Part shown: piece after piece, positions 1 to 7,684 of the stretch
Layout of the letters: every line of letters begins with the position of its first letter
Position numbering within the stretch: the first letter of the stretch is position 1
Made by a program: the position numbers and the translations under genes
The notes under the pieces: model-generated
Database searches by the model: none
The model's input: the letters and a program-made list of their open reading frames with translations, nothing else
Told to the model about the DNA's origin: nothing
From: Lachnospiraceae bacterium
GTDB lineage: Bacteria; Bacillota; Clostridia; Lachnospirales; Lachnospiraceae
Reading direction: 5' to 3'
DNA: 64,000 bases
Assembly: GCA_014803415.1 (NCBI GenBank)
Contig: JAAVBZ010000045.1
Coordinates: forward strand, 186,001-250,000

Positions 1-1
1 T

Positions 2-1042
2 TTTAAAAATTCAGGTATCAAAGAAGTACAATTTTCTGATAACCTAAAGGCGGTGGGAGAAGAAGCATTTGCGAACTGTAATTTGATTTCTGTCAAATTT
101 CCTGATCAGCCGATAGCGATAGGATCCCGGGCTTTTGCAGAAAATGAAAAGCTATGGAAAGTACTTTTTCAAAATGCCGGAAGTGCAATAGAAGAGGATT
201 CTTTCATAGAATGTGATCCTGATCTATTGGTGTGCTGCGGCGAAAAAGAGGAAGAAAAAAAGAACCGGGTCAGACAGTTTGCCCATGATCATGATCTGGA
301 ATATCTGGAAATTCTTATGTCTAAGGAGCCGATTGTCAATTATCCCGCAGAGCTGGCAACGCTGCATCCGGAAGTGAAAGGATTCTTTTACGGAGAAGAC
401 GGGGATTATGATGCAGAGGGATATTGGGATTTTGAAATGAGTGAAGAAGCTCCCAACTTTGGCTTTATAGACTGGCATCTTCCCGGCTGTTCCACATGGT
501 GCGGCTGTTATGGTTTTACGCAAGAAGCAGAAGCAACATCTGAGCTGGCATCTGATAGCGGAAGGTATGATGCCGAAAATATATTAAGACAAAACAGATA
601 TCTTGCGTGGGCAGAAGGTGCGGATGGCCCGGGAATCGGAGAAAGTATTACTTATTGGCAAAGTTGTGAATACTCTGTGCCTGACAGATTTGGAGGTATC
701 AGTAAAGAAGATAAATACAGTGGGCCTTTTTGGGATGGATTTATGCGATACTCTGAGATATGTATTGTAAACGGTTATGCCAGAGATTCAAAAACATGGG
801 AAGAAAACGGACGTGTTAAAACCCTTTTGATGAAAGTAGAAGGTAAGCCATATGCTTATCTAGAACTGGAAGATACGATTCTGCCGCAGTATTTTACTCT
901 GCCGGAGAATGATATTATGGTGTACAGCGGAGAAATGATAGAGTTTGAATTTGTCATTGAGGAGGTATATCCGGGAAGCCTTTATGAGGATACCTGCCTG
1001 ACAGGTATTGTTATGGAATTCACGGGAAGGTATGCACACTAG
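2..1042 (+). CDS. BspA-type leucine-rich-repeat protein with C-terminal NADase-type glycan-binding domain (5' end outside window)
   Basis: The frame is open to the left edge, so the true start lies outside the window; the GTG at 53 is only an internal codon. The first ~55 residues read as LRR_5 (BspA-like) repeats of the form 'GIKEVQFSDNLKAVGEEAF', i.e. a short beta strand followed by an 'IG..AF' turn. After a charged linker, the last ~150 residues carry 'AWAEGADGPGIGE', 'NGYAR', 'NGRVKTL' and 'VYPGSLYEDTCLTGI'. These match my memory of the discoidin-like NADase-type glycan-binding domain, a carbohydrate-binding module of secreted and cell-wall proteins. The protein is therefore probably surface-exposed and binds a glycan. 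A Cys-rich patch 'CSTWCGCYG' lies between the two parts. The domain assignment rests on motif recognition. The LRR assignment is firmer. Confidence 0.75.
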   Translation, partial: FKNSGIKEVQFSDNLKAVGEEAFANCNLISVKFPDQPIAIGSRAFAENEKLWKVLFQNAGSAIEEDSFIECDPDLLVCCGEKEEEKKNRVRQFAHDHDLEYLEILMSKEPIVNYPAELATLHPEVKGFFYGEDGDYDAEGYWDFEMSEEAPNFGFIDWHLPGCSTWCGCYGFTQEAEATSELASDSGRYDAENILRQNRYLAWAEGADGPGIGESITYWQSCEYSVPDRFGGISKEDKYSGPFWDGFMRYSEICIVNGYARDSKTWEENGRVKTLLMKVEGKPYAYLELEDTILPQYFTLPENDIMVYSGEMIEFEFVIEEVYPGSLYEDTCLTGIVMEFTGRYAH

Positions 1043-1068
1043 AGAAAAGAATATGTCTGAGGTGTGGA

Positions 1069-1878
1069 ATGAAATATCTATTTGAAAAAGCATATAAATG
1101 GATAGTGATAGTTGTTATATCTGTTCTTATTTCCCATCCTTCTGAGGGATTGGAGCCAGTCAAAGAATTGCCTGGAGTTTCAACAGAGATTGATGTTGAA
1201 AATCCAAAAGTAGAGAAGGAAAACAAAACCTGCAGTATAAATTCCAATGCGTATTTTTATGCTGAGGAAGAAACAGCACATACATACGAGGGTTATTTTT
1301 ATCTGCATAGTTATACAGATTTATGGCAGGATATTGATCTATATATAAAAAAGCTTCAGAGTTTTCACGATGGAGCATTATATGCTTTAGAATTAGAACA
1401 GCCAACCTCTTCAGATCCCTATGATAATCTGCTGGATCGTAAATACATTGGCTATTTTTATGTTACAACTGAGAACATTTATTATTTACCGGTTAATGCC
1501 GAGGGCTATACCCAAGAAAATAACAACAGCATTATTAGCCAGATAAAGAGTGATGAAGCAAAGTTTCTGGAACGATGCACAGTAGTCTGCTGTGAAAATG
1601 GAACGGAAGATATTATCGATGAAAATGGATATCATGCTTTTGTGGAAGTGGAAGGGGAAAAAAGAATATTCCGTTATTATAATGACTATTTTTATGGCTC
1701 AAAAGGTTATATCTTGATGGTATGGGAGAAAGGAAAGGGCCTAATTTACTATATGCATGGTAATGGCTCAAAAAATATGCATGTGGAATTTGGAAATAAT
1801 ATAAAAGAGGAACAGGGTGTGGATTATGGATATCCGTACAAACTGACCGAAGGAGAAGAATTACTGTTGACTGAATGA
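1069..1878 (+). CDS. secreted or membrane-anchored protein of unknown function
   Basis: 269 residues, ATG preceded by GAGGTG. The N terminus (KYLFEKAYKWIVIVVISVLISHP) has a short basic part and one hydrophobic stretch, consistent with a signal peptide or N-terminal anchor. The remainder is acidic and rich in Tyr and Phe ('AYFYAEEETAHTYEGYFYL', 'IGYFYVTTENIYYLPV'), suggesting an extracellular beta-rich fold. I recognise no domain. It starts 26 bases behind the glycan-binding LRR gene and is probably cotranscribed with it, so it may act at the cell surface with it. No function is proposed. Confidence 0.7.
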   Translation: MKYLFEKAYKWIVIVVISVLISHPSEGLEPVKELPGVSTEIDVENPKVEKENKTCSINSNAYFYAEEETAHTYEGYFYLHSYTDLWQDIDLYIKKLQSFHDGALYALELEQPTSSDPYDNLLDRKYIGYFYVTTENIYYLPVNAEGYTQENNNSIISQIKSDEAKFLERCTVVCCENGTEDIIDENGYHAFVEVEGEKRIFRYYNDYFYGSKGYILMVWEKGKGLIYYMHGNGSKNMHVEFGNNIKEEQGVDYGYPYKLTEGEELLLTE

Positions 1879-1895
1879 TTGTAAAATATTATGAT
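1867..1895 (+). promoter_or_regulatory. sigma-A promoter of the cobalamin riboswitch transcript
   Basis: TTGACT at 1867-1872 and TATGAT at 1890-1895 are separated by exactly 17 bases. The -35 box overlaps the last codons of the preceding gene. Transcription would start near 1902, directly before the first conserved riboswitch nucleotides. Confidence 0.65.
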
Positions 1896-1902
1896 AAAAA
1901 CT

Positions 1903-2090
1903 GTATTGTTTGGGGAAACAGGTGAAAATCCTGTACGAGCCCGTCGCCGTAAGGCATAGATGAAATACTGTTAACCTGACCTGAAGCCACAATTCAGGGA
2001 AAAGCCATTGGAGTATATCTGAGAAGACCGGTTAAAAGAGTGCCAAGTCGAAATATCCAGGCAAGACAAATCCTCTATTTTATAACTGCG
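1903..2090 (+). promoter_or_regulatory. cobalamin riboswitch
   Basis: The leader of the DUF4430/ECF genes contains the ordered conserved blocks of a cobalamin aptamer: 'GGTGAAAATCCTGTACGAG' near 1921, 'CCGTCGCCGTAAGGC' after it, 'GAAGCCAC' at 1983-1990, 'GGGAAAAGCC' near 1998, and a B12-box-like 'AAGTCGAAATATCC' followed by AGGC near 2045-2062. The B12 box departs from the commonest form (AGYCMGGAGACCTGCC), so a subclass of the family is possible. Downstream, TCCTC near 2071 can pair with GAGGA near 2105, and the Shine-Dalgarno AAAGGAGAG is near 2120; this could be the expression platform. Known members repress uptake or synthesis genes when cobalamin is bound. Confidence 0.85.
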
Positions 2091-2136
2091 AGTGCCGGTT
2101 TTTTGAGGAAATAAAAATCAAAGGAGAGTTAAGGAT

Positions 2137-2592
2137 ATGCAAAAGAAATGTAGTAAAAAATTATTGTCATTTATCCTTTGTAATGCGCTTATTGTGGCTA
2201 TGGCGTTGTTTACGATCGGTTGTAATGGCAGCACAGGCAATAGTACGCCTTCCGGAACCGGAACAGAGGTGAATGTACAGGCTGATTCCGGTCAGCTTGG
2301 AGAGGGCAGTACGAAATTCAATTTTACTGTGGTGGATAAAGACGGCAATGAAACACAGTTTGAGATCCATACAGACAAAGAAACTGTAGGGGAAGCCCTG
2401 ATGGAGCTTGAACTGATCGCCGGGGAAGAAAGCGAATATGGTCTTTATGTGAAAACAGTCAATGGCATAACTGCCGATTATGACAAAGACGGCGTTTATT
2501 GGGCATTTTATGTCAATGATGAATATGCAGCCACCGGCGTCGATTCTACTACCATAACAGAAGGGGATAGTTATTCCTTTAAGGTTGAATAA
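2137..2592 (+). CDS. DUF4430 (transcobalamin-like C-terminal domain) lipoprotein
   Basis: 151 residues. Residues 1-29 form a lipoprotein signal peptide ending in the lipobox 'FTIGC', with Cys29 as lipidation site. A Ser/Thr/Gly-rich linker follows, then a DUF4430 domain over about residues 58-151: 'FNFTVVDKDGNETQFEIHT', 'VGEALMEL', 'YWAFYVNDEYAATGVDS' and 'TITEGDSYSFKVE'. This fold is the beta domain that caps cobalamin in animal transcobalamin and intrinsic factor. The gene lies directly behind a cobalamin riboswitch and three bases before an ECF S component. I infer a surface-tethered protein that binds cobalamin or a corrinoid and hands it to the transporter. Binding is not shown by the sequence. 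Confidence 0.85.
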   Translation: MQKKCSKKLLSFILCNALIVAMALFTIGCNGSTGNSTPSGTGTEVNVQADSGQLGEGSTKFNFTVVDKDGNETQFEIHTDKETVGEALMELELIAGEESEYGLYVKTVNGITADYDKDGVYWAFYVNDEYAATGVDSTTITEGDSYSFKVE

Positions 2593-2594
2593 GT

Positions 2595-3104
2595 ATGAAG
2601 CTTACGATCAGGGAGATTGCCGTTTTTGGAATGCTTGGGGCTGTTATGTATGCTTCAAAGATGATCATGGAATTGATACCCAATGTACATCTGCTTGGCG
2701 TATTTACAGTTGCGTTTACAATTGTATACAGAAAAAAAGCATTATATCCGATTTATACTTATGTGATTTTGAATGGTATTTTTTGCGGGTTTGCCACATG
2801 GTGGATTCCCTATTTATATTTATGGACGATTCTTTGGGGCGTAGTTATGCTTCTTCCAAAAAGAATACCGAAAAAAATACAGCCTGTTGTGTATATGGCA
2901 GTATGCGCGGCACATGGATTTTTATTCGGAACACTATATGCTCCGGCGCAGGCAATCATCTATGGACTGAGCTTTAAGGGAATGATAGCCTGGATCATAG
3001 CGGGGCTGCCTTGGGATTGTATTCATGGTATCAGTAATTTCTTGTGCGGAGTGCTGATCGTGCCGATCGCTTCGGTATTAAAGCTTGCAGAAAGGAAGAT
3101 ATGA
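2595..3104 (+). CDS. ECF transporter S component, probably for cobalamin
   Basis: 169 residues with about five or six hydrophobic segments ('IAVFGMLGAVMYASKMIMEL', 'HLLGVFTVAFTIVY', 'YVILNGIFCGFATWW', 'MIAWIIAGLPWDCIHG'), as in S components of energy-coupling-factor transporters. S components bind the vitamin and share an energising module (EcfA, EcfA', EcfT) encoded elsewhere; none is in the window. The ATG lies three bases after the DUF4430 stop, so the genes are translationally close and under the same cobalamin riboswitch. Cobalamin is inferred from that riboswitch. The AxxxA-type helix expected to contact EcfT is not obvious. Confidence 0.8.
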   Translation: MKLTIREIAVFGMLGAVMYASKMIMELIPNVHLLGVFTVAFTIVYRKKALYPIYTYVILNGIFCGFATWWIPYLYLWTILWGVVMLLPKRIPKKIQPVVYMAVCAAHGFLFGTLYAPAQAIIYGLSFKGMIAWIIAGLPWDCIHGISNFLCGVLIVPIASVLKLAERKI

Positions 3105-3108
3105 TATG

Positions 3109-3144
3109 AAAAAAGCATGGGCTGTAATTTACCCATGCTTTTTA
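3109..3144. terminator. bidirectional intrinsic terminator
   Basis: A 12-bp perfect stem, AAAAAGCATGGG (3110-3121) with CCCATGCTTTTT (3132-3143). A-rich and T-rich flanks let it terminate both the ECF gene (plus) and potD (minus). Confidence 0.9.
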
Positions 3145-3148
3145 AATA

Positions 3149-4207
3149 TTATTCAGACTTAACTTCTTTCCAGAGATTGTTATACAGTGCATCCCCTTCT
3201 TCACCAAGATAGTGGAAGGTCTCCAGATTTTGATACTGGCTAAAATCCGGAAAAGCAATCTTGGAATTTTTAATATCTTCATCCTCGATCAGAGCCTGTG
3301 CGGCAGTATTGGGAGTGGAGTAAGTAATATATTCAAAGTTCATAAGTGCGATATCTTCCCGGCACATAAAATCTATAAATTTTTCTGCATTTTCCATGTT
3401 AGGAGCATTCTTGGGGATAACCCATGCATCGATCCATACATTAGTTCCTTCCTTTGGAATAACGTATTCCAGATTTTCATTTTCACGCTGAGTATAAATA
3501 GCTTCTCCGGAATAAATGACGCCGATAGCAGCCTCATCTCCGATCATTTTATCCCGTACCTGATCGATAACATAGGCCTGGACAAGAGGCTTTTGTTCTA
3601 TCAGGGAATTTTTGGCGATCGCAAGTTCTTCTTCATTTACAGTATTCATGGAATAACCATTCAGTTTTAGAGCGACCATAAAGGCATCTCTGACAGAATC
3701 CTGCATCAAAATATTATCGGTGTATTTTTCATCCCACAGAATAGACCAGCTGTCTACAGTCTCATCTACCATGGTCTTGTTATAAAGGATACCCACAGTG
3801 CCAAAGCAGTAGGGAACAGCATATTTGTTTTCGGGATCAAATTCTTTTGCCTGCTCAAAATATTGCTGACCTATATTTTTGATATTAGGAATATTGTCAA
3901 AATTAATCTCAGCAAGCAGATCATTATCGATCATCTTCTGGATCATGTAATCAGAGGGGCAGATCACATCATAAGCAGTAGCACCAGCCTCAACTTTGGG
4001 ATACATTACTTCGTTGGTCTCAAATTCATCATATACTACTTTGATACCTGTTTCTTCTTCAAACATGGTAATCGTTTCAGGATCAATATATTCACCCCAG
4101 TTATAAACAATGACTTCGCCGTTTTCACCGCCTTTGCTGCCGCAGCCTGTTAAGGTGAGAGAAAGAGTGCTGCAGAGAATAAGAACGATACTTAAATATT
4201 TTTTCAT
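3149..4207 (-). CDS. potD: spermidine/putrescine-binding lipoprotein PotD
   Basis: 352 residues. A lipoprotein signal peptide ends in 'LTGCGSKG' (Cys22). The mature part is a periplasmic-binding-protein fold of the polyamine family: 'VYNWGEYIDPETITMFEEET', 'YDVICPSDYMIQKMI', 'AVPYCFGTVGILYN' and 'WIDAWVIPKNA'. It captures polyamine outside the membrane and delivers it to PotBC. It is the last gene of the potABCD run, 19 bases behind potC, and ends at a strong bidirectional terminator. The acidic and aromatic pocket residues expected for polyamine binding (Trp in NWGEY, Asp in PSDYM) are present, but spermidine versus putrescine preference cannot be read from this. Confidence 0.95.
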   Translation of the reverse strand: MKKYLSIVLILCSTLSLTLTGCGSKGGENGEVIVYNWGEYIDPETITMFEEETGIKVVYDEFETNEVMYPKVEAGATAYDVICPSDYMIQKMIDNDLLAEINFDNIPNIKNIGQQYFEQAKEFDPENKYAVPYCFGTVGILYNKTMVDETVDSWSILWDEKYTDNILMQDSVRDAFMVALKLNGYSMNTVNEEELAIAKNSLIEQKPLVQAYVIDQVRDKMIGDEAAIGVIYSGEAIYTQRENENLEYVIPKEGTNVWIDAWVIPKNAPNMENAEKFIDFMCREDIALMNFEYITYSTPNTAAQALIEDEDIKNSKIAFPDFSQYQNLETFHYLGEEGDALYNNLWKEVKSE

Positions 4208-4226
4208 AATAAGACTCCCTTCAAAA

Positions 4227-5009
4227 TTAATGCTCTTTCTGCTTTTTCTCAGCAGGAGCTCTATTTACTAACAGTAAAAGTATTAATACAGTTATAAAGA
4301 TAAGCGTTGACAGCGCATACATTTCCGGCTTGATCCCTTTTTTTACTTCGGTATAGATCTTGGTAGATAAGGTATCCACGCCGGCGCCTTTCGTAAAGTG
4401 TGTAATAATAAAATCATCCAGCGACATGGTGAAAGCCATTAAAAAGCCTGAAAGCACACCGGGCAATATGTCAGGAAAGACCACTTTGAAAAATCCGTAT
4501 ACAGGTCCGGCTCCCAGATCAAGGGCTGCTTCATAGGTACTTTTGTTTAGCTGTTTCATTCTGGGCATAACGCTTAAGATCACATAAGGAATGCAAAAAG
4601 TGATATGGGACAGTAATATGGTGCCGAAACCAAAACGAAGCCCCAGACTGATGAAGAGCAGCATCAGGGAAATCCCTGTTACGATATCCGCGTTCAGCAT
4701 AGGAATATTGGTAATTCCCATAATGATATTACGGGAACGTTTTTTCATAGTTATAATGGCAATACAGGAGGCAGTGCCCACTACGGTGGCAACGACAGAT
4801 GCAATAAGGGCAATTGCCAGAGTATTGAAAAGCGCCTGCATGATATCGTTGTTTTTAAATAAAGCGCCGTACCATTTTAAAGTAAAGCCGCCCCATTTAG
4901 CCCTTGTTTTGCTGGCATTAAAAGACAGAACCATAAGCGTAACAATAGGAGCGTATAAAAATATGAAAATAAGAGAAACATAAATTTTTCTGGCAGCATT
5001 TCTGATCAT
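4227..5009 (-). CDS. potC: polyamine ABC transporter permease PotC
   Basis: 260 residues with about six membrane segments and the EAA-type loop 'YEAALDLGAGPVYGFFKVVFPDILPGV' region that contacts the ATPase. It forms the channel with PotB. Its ATG overlaps the potB stop by four bases (ATGA), so translation is coupled. Length and order (A-B-C-D) match the family. The N terminus '[22 protein letters not shown]' leads straight into the first helix. Confidence 0.95.
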   Translation of the reverse strand: MIRNAARKIYVSLIFIFLYAPIVTLMVLSFNASKTRAKWGGFTLKWYGALFKNNDIMQALFNTLAIALIASVVATVVGTASCIAIITMKKRSRNIIMGITNIPMLNADIVTGISLMLLFISLGLRFGFGTILLSHITFCIPYVILSVMPRMKQLNKSTYEAALDLGAGPVYGFFKVVFPDILPGVLSGFLMAFTMSLDDFIITHFTKGAGVDTLSTKIYTEVKKGIKPEMYALSTLIFITVLILLLLVNRAPAEKKQKEH

Positions 5010-5827
5010 AATACCGAACCCTCCCCATCTTTATCAAAGATTGAAGAAACTACCATATTTACAATAATAAAGAGCATCAGTACGATAGACAGACCACTGC
5101 CTAAATGCCAGTTGCTGGCCTGGGTAAATTCCTGTTCCACTACATTACCGATCAGCAGGATCTTGCTTCCGCCCAGAATATTGCTTATTACAAAAGTAGT
5201 AAGAGCCGGAATAAATACCATGGTAATGCCGCTGATGATTCCGGGGACAGTCAGTGGAAGCGTAATTTTAAGGAAAACCTGAAGTCCATTTGCGCCCAGG
5301 TCCCTTGCCGCGTTGATCACATTTCCGTCAATCTTGGCAAGCGTATTGTAAATAGGCAGAACCATAAAAGGCAGAAAATTATATACCATACCAAGTACGA
5401 TAGCATAGGGCGTATTGATGATATTTAGCGACGGCAGATGGAAAAATGCCAGAATACTGTTGATAACGCCTGTTTTTTCAAGTAAAGTCTGCCATGCCAA
5501 TGTACGGAGCAGAAAATTCATCCACATGGGCAGGATGAAGATCAATACAATAAAGCTATGCTGACTTACATTCATTCTGCATAGGATCATAGCAAGGGGG
5601 TAGGCAAGTAAAAGGCAGATCACTGTGGATATCAGGGAAAGTAAAAGTGCCAGCCATAAAGCCTTGCTGTGTTCAGGTGATCCGATGGAAAGAATATTTG
5701 CAAGGGTAAAAGCACCGCTTTTATCTGTCAGTCCGTAATAAAATACCATGCATAAAGGAACTATGATGAATATGACAGACCAGATAAAATAAGGTGTGCC
5801 CAGTAATTTCTTTTTCGTGTTATTCAT
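5006..5827 (-). CDS. potB: polyamine ABC transporter permease PotB
   Basis: 273 residues from the ATG at 5827 ('[20 protein letters not shown]'). An upstream ATG at 5848 would add seven residues, but the GAGGAGG sequence lies between the two and can only serve the downstream start, although its spacing is long (~12). The chosen start overlaps the potA stop by eight bases. There are six predicted membrane segments and an EAA loop '[20 protein letters not shown]'. With PotC it forms the transmembrane channel of the polyamine importer. Confidence 0.93.
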   Translation of the reverse strand: MNNTKKKLLGTPYFIWSVIFIIVPLCMVFYYGLTDKSGAFTLANILSIGSPEHSKALWLALLLSLISTVICLLLAYPLAMILCRMNVSQHSFIVLIFILPMWMNFLLRTLAWQTLLEKTGVINSILAFFHLPSLNIINTPYAIVLGMVYNFLPFMVLPIYNTLAKIDGNVINAARDLGANGLQVFLKITLPLTVPGIISGITMVFIPALTTFVISNILGGSKILLIGNVVEQEFTQASNWHLGSGLSIVLMLFIIVNMVVSSIFDKDGEGSVL

Positions 5828-6893
5828 CGATCTTAGCGGCCTCCTCATCCTCTGAAGCAGGTTTGTTCATGATCTGGATATTGAAAGGATCCACATCAAT
5901 TCCCACTTCTGTTCCTACCGGGAACATACTGGTGGAGTGTACCAGCCATTCATAACCGTTTGCTGTAACTTCCATTTCATAGTGAACGCCTTTAAAAATA
6001 AGGTGAGTAACAACACCTTTGATCCTGCCGGCAGCCGGAGCGGAGAGGATCACGTCTTCAGGACGTATCACCACATCTACCGGTTTGCCGCATCCAAAGC
6101 CCGTATCCACGCAGGGAAATCTGGTGCCGAAAATCTCAACCAGTTTATCTTCGATCATAGTGCCGCCAATGATATTGCTGTCTCCGATAAAGTCTGCTAC
6201 AAAGGCGTTTTCAGGCTCATTGTAGATCTTTTCGGGTGAGCCGATCTGCTGGATATACCCCTGATTCATAACAACGATCGTATCTGACATGGTCAGTGCC
6301 TCTTCCTGATCATGGGTGACATAAATAAATGTAATGCCAAGTTCATTTTTAAGGCGGATCAATTCATACTGCATATCCTGGCGGAGCTTTAGATCAAGAG
6401 CGCCAAGGGGCTCATCAAGAAGCAGGACCTTAGGTTCATTCACGATCGCCCTTGCAATGGCAATACGCTGTTGCTGGCCGCCGCTTAAAGAATCGGGCAT
6501 ACGTTTTTCATAACCTTCCAGATTGACAAGTTTTAAAGCATATTTTATTTTGTCATCTATGTAAGATTTGCTTTTATTTTTAATTTTCAGGCCAAAAGCA
6601 ATATTATCTGCAATGGTCATATGAGTAAAGAGAGCATATTTTTGAAAAACAGTATTGAGTTGCCTTTTGTTGGGCGGCATTTTGGTAATATCTGTTCCGT
6701 TAAAAATAACATTTCCCTTATCGGGAGCCTCAAAGCCGCCCAAGATCCGCAGAGTAGTGGTCTTGCCGCATCCGCTGGGACCAAGAAGGGTAAGAAATTC
6801 GTTTTCCCTGATATAAAGGTTTAAATCGTCCAGAACCATCTGGCCGTCAAAGGATTTGGTGATGTGTTGTAAATCGATTAAAATCTTGTTCAT
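5820..6893 (-). CDS. potA: polyamine ABC transporter ATP-binding protein PotA
   Basis: 357 residues. Walker A '[16 protein letters not shown]', Q-loop '[10 protein letters not shown]', signature '[14 protein letters not shown]', Walker B 'VLLLDEP', H-loop 'THDQEEAL'. The C-terminal ~100 residues form the regulatory TOBE-type domain ('[13 protein letters not shown]', '[17 protein letters not shown]'). It powers polyamine import through PotBC. The Shine-Dalgarno AAGGAGGAG lies well placed before the ATG. It starts 32 bases after the XRE-cupin regulator, so the regulator is the first gene of the operon. Confidence 0.96.
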   Translation of the reverse strand: MNKILIDLQHITKSFDGQMVLDDLNLYIRENEFLTLLGPSGCGKTTTLRILGGFEAPDKGNVIFNGTDITKMPPNKRQLNTVFQKYALFTHMTIADNIAFGLKIKNKSKSYIDDKIKYALKLVNLEGYEKRMPDSLSGGQQQRIAIARAIVNEPKVLLLDEPLGALDLKLRQDMQYELIRLKNELGITFIYVTHDQEEALTMSDTIVVMNQGYIQQIGSPEKIYNEPENAFVADFIGDSNIIGGTMIEDKLVEIFGTRFPCVDTGFGCGKPVDVVIRPEDVILSAPAAGRIKGVVTHLIFKGVHYEMEVTANGYEWLVHSTSMFPVGTEVGIDVDPFNIQIMNKPASEDEEAAKIDE

Positions 6894-6925
6894 GGAAAAC
6901 TCCTCCTTGTAAAGGTAACTTATCT

Positions 6926-7465
6926 TTAGAAGCTTGGCGGAGTACTGACCCAGATCAGCACAGCACCTGTTTTTTCACTAGCTTTAATATAATGTGTGGC
7001 ACTGGGAGTAAAATAAAAGGATTCTCCCTTTTTTACCTTAATGGTACGCTTACCGATCATAAGCCGGATACTGCCGGATAATACATAGCCGAATTCTTCA
7101 CCCTCATGGGGATTATCGGGATAAGTGGAGCCGCCGGGGGCTAAGGTGAGCCGAATGGGTTCCATCATGTTCTTTTGAGCATTGGGAATGATCCATTCTA
7201 CTTTATTTTTTAATTCTTCATCTACTTTTTCAAAGTAATCCGATTCTTTAAATGCGATCTGTTCATCATCTGAATCATCAAAGAAATCTTTTAAATCAGT
7301 ACCAAGACACTGCAGAATATCGATCAACGTAGCTATGGAAGGAGAAGTCAGATCTCTTTCAAGCTGTGAAATGAAACCTTTGGACAGCTCACAGCGGTCG
7401 GCAAGTTCCTCCTGGGTCAGGTTTTTCTGAATCCGTAGATCTTTGATTTTGTTACCTATCTGCAT
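6926..7465 (-). CDS. XRE-family regulator with C-terminal cupin domain, likely controls polyamine uptake
   Basis: 179 residues from the ATG at 7465, preceded by AGAAAGG. The longer open frame reaching 7546 has no ribosome site and runs into the promoter region. Residues 4-60 form a helix-turn-helix ('[20 protein letters not shown]', '[17 protein letters not shown]'). Residues ~105-178 form a cupin_2 sensor ('[20 protein letters not shown]', '[17 protein letters not shown]'). This architecture is that of PuuR-like polyamine regulators. It is the first gene of the transcript that continues into potABCD, so it probably autoregulates. Its ligand is an inference from context. Confidence 0.9.
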   Translation of the reverse strand: MQIGNKIKDLRIQKNLTQEELADRCELSKGFISQLERDLTSPSIATLIDILQCLGTDLKDFFDDSDDEQIAFKESDYFEKVDEELKNKVEWIIPNAQKNMMEPIRLTLAPGGSTYPDNPHEGEEFGYVLSGSIRLMIGKRTIKVKKGESFYFTPSATHYIKASEKTGAVLIWVSTPPSF

Positions 7466-7518
7466 AAATCGTACCTTTCTGATCAATGTCTGTATTTGGC
7501 TCCCGGAAAAGAAATAAT

Positions 7519-7544
7519 AAACTGAAAGTTTACTAACACTAAAC
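7519..7544. promoter_or_regulatory. candidate operator of the XRE-cupin regulator
   Basis: Two overlapping short inverted repeats: AAACT-gaa-AGTTT at 7519-7531 and GTTTA-CTAACAC-TAAAC at 7528-7544. They lie just downstream of the likely transcription start of the regulator/pot operon, where a bound repressor would block transcription. Inferred from symmetry and position only. Confidence 0.4.
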
Positions 7545-7560
7545 ACAGGCGCTGATACTC

Positions 7561-7588
7561 ATTATACAGATAAGCGGAGCAATGTCAA
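7561..7588 (-). promoter_or_regulatory. sigma-A promoter of the regulator-potABCD operon
   Basis: On the minus strand TTGACA (7588-7583) and TATAAT (7566-7561) are both consensus, with a 16-base spacer. The start point would be near 7554, giving a leader of about 90 bases that contains the inverted repeats at 7519-7544. Confidence 0.75.
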
Positions 7589-7610
7589 TATATTTCCTTC
7601 AAATTTATTG

Positions 7611-7639
7611 TTAACAAGATTTTTAACTTGTGGTATACT
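7611..7639 (+). promoter_or_regulatory. promoter of the lactonase-family gene
   Basis: TTAACA (7611-7616), 17-base spacer, TATACT (7634-7639) with an extended -10 TGG. It is back to back with the pot operon promoter, so the two transcripts diverge from about 50 bases of DNA. Confidence 0.6.
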
Positions 7640-7684
7640 GAGGATAATTATAAAAACAACATGTTATGAGGAAGGAACAAGAAT

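Noticed and set aside
2585-2977. A 130-residue reading frame overlapping the ECF S component
   Set aside because: It lies in a different frame inside the S component gene, lacks a ribosome site, and has a Cys/Trp-rich random-looking product.
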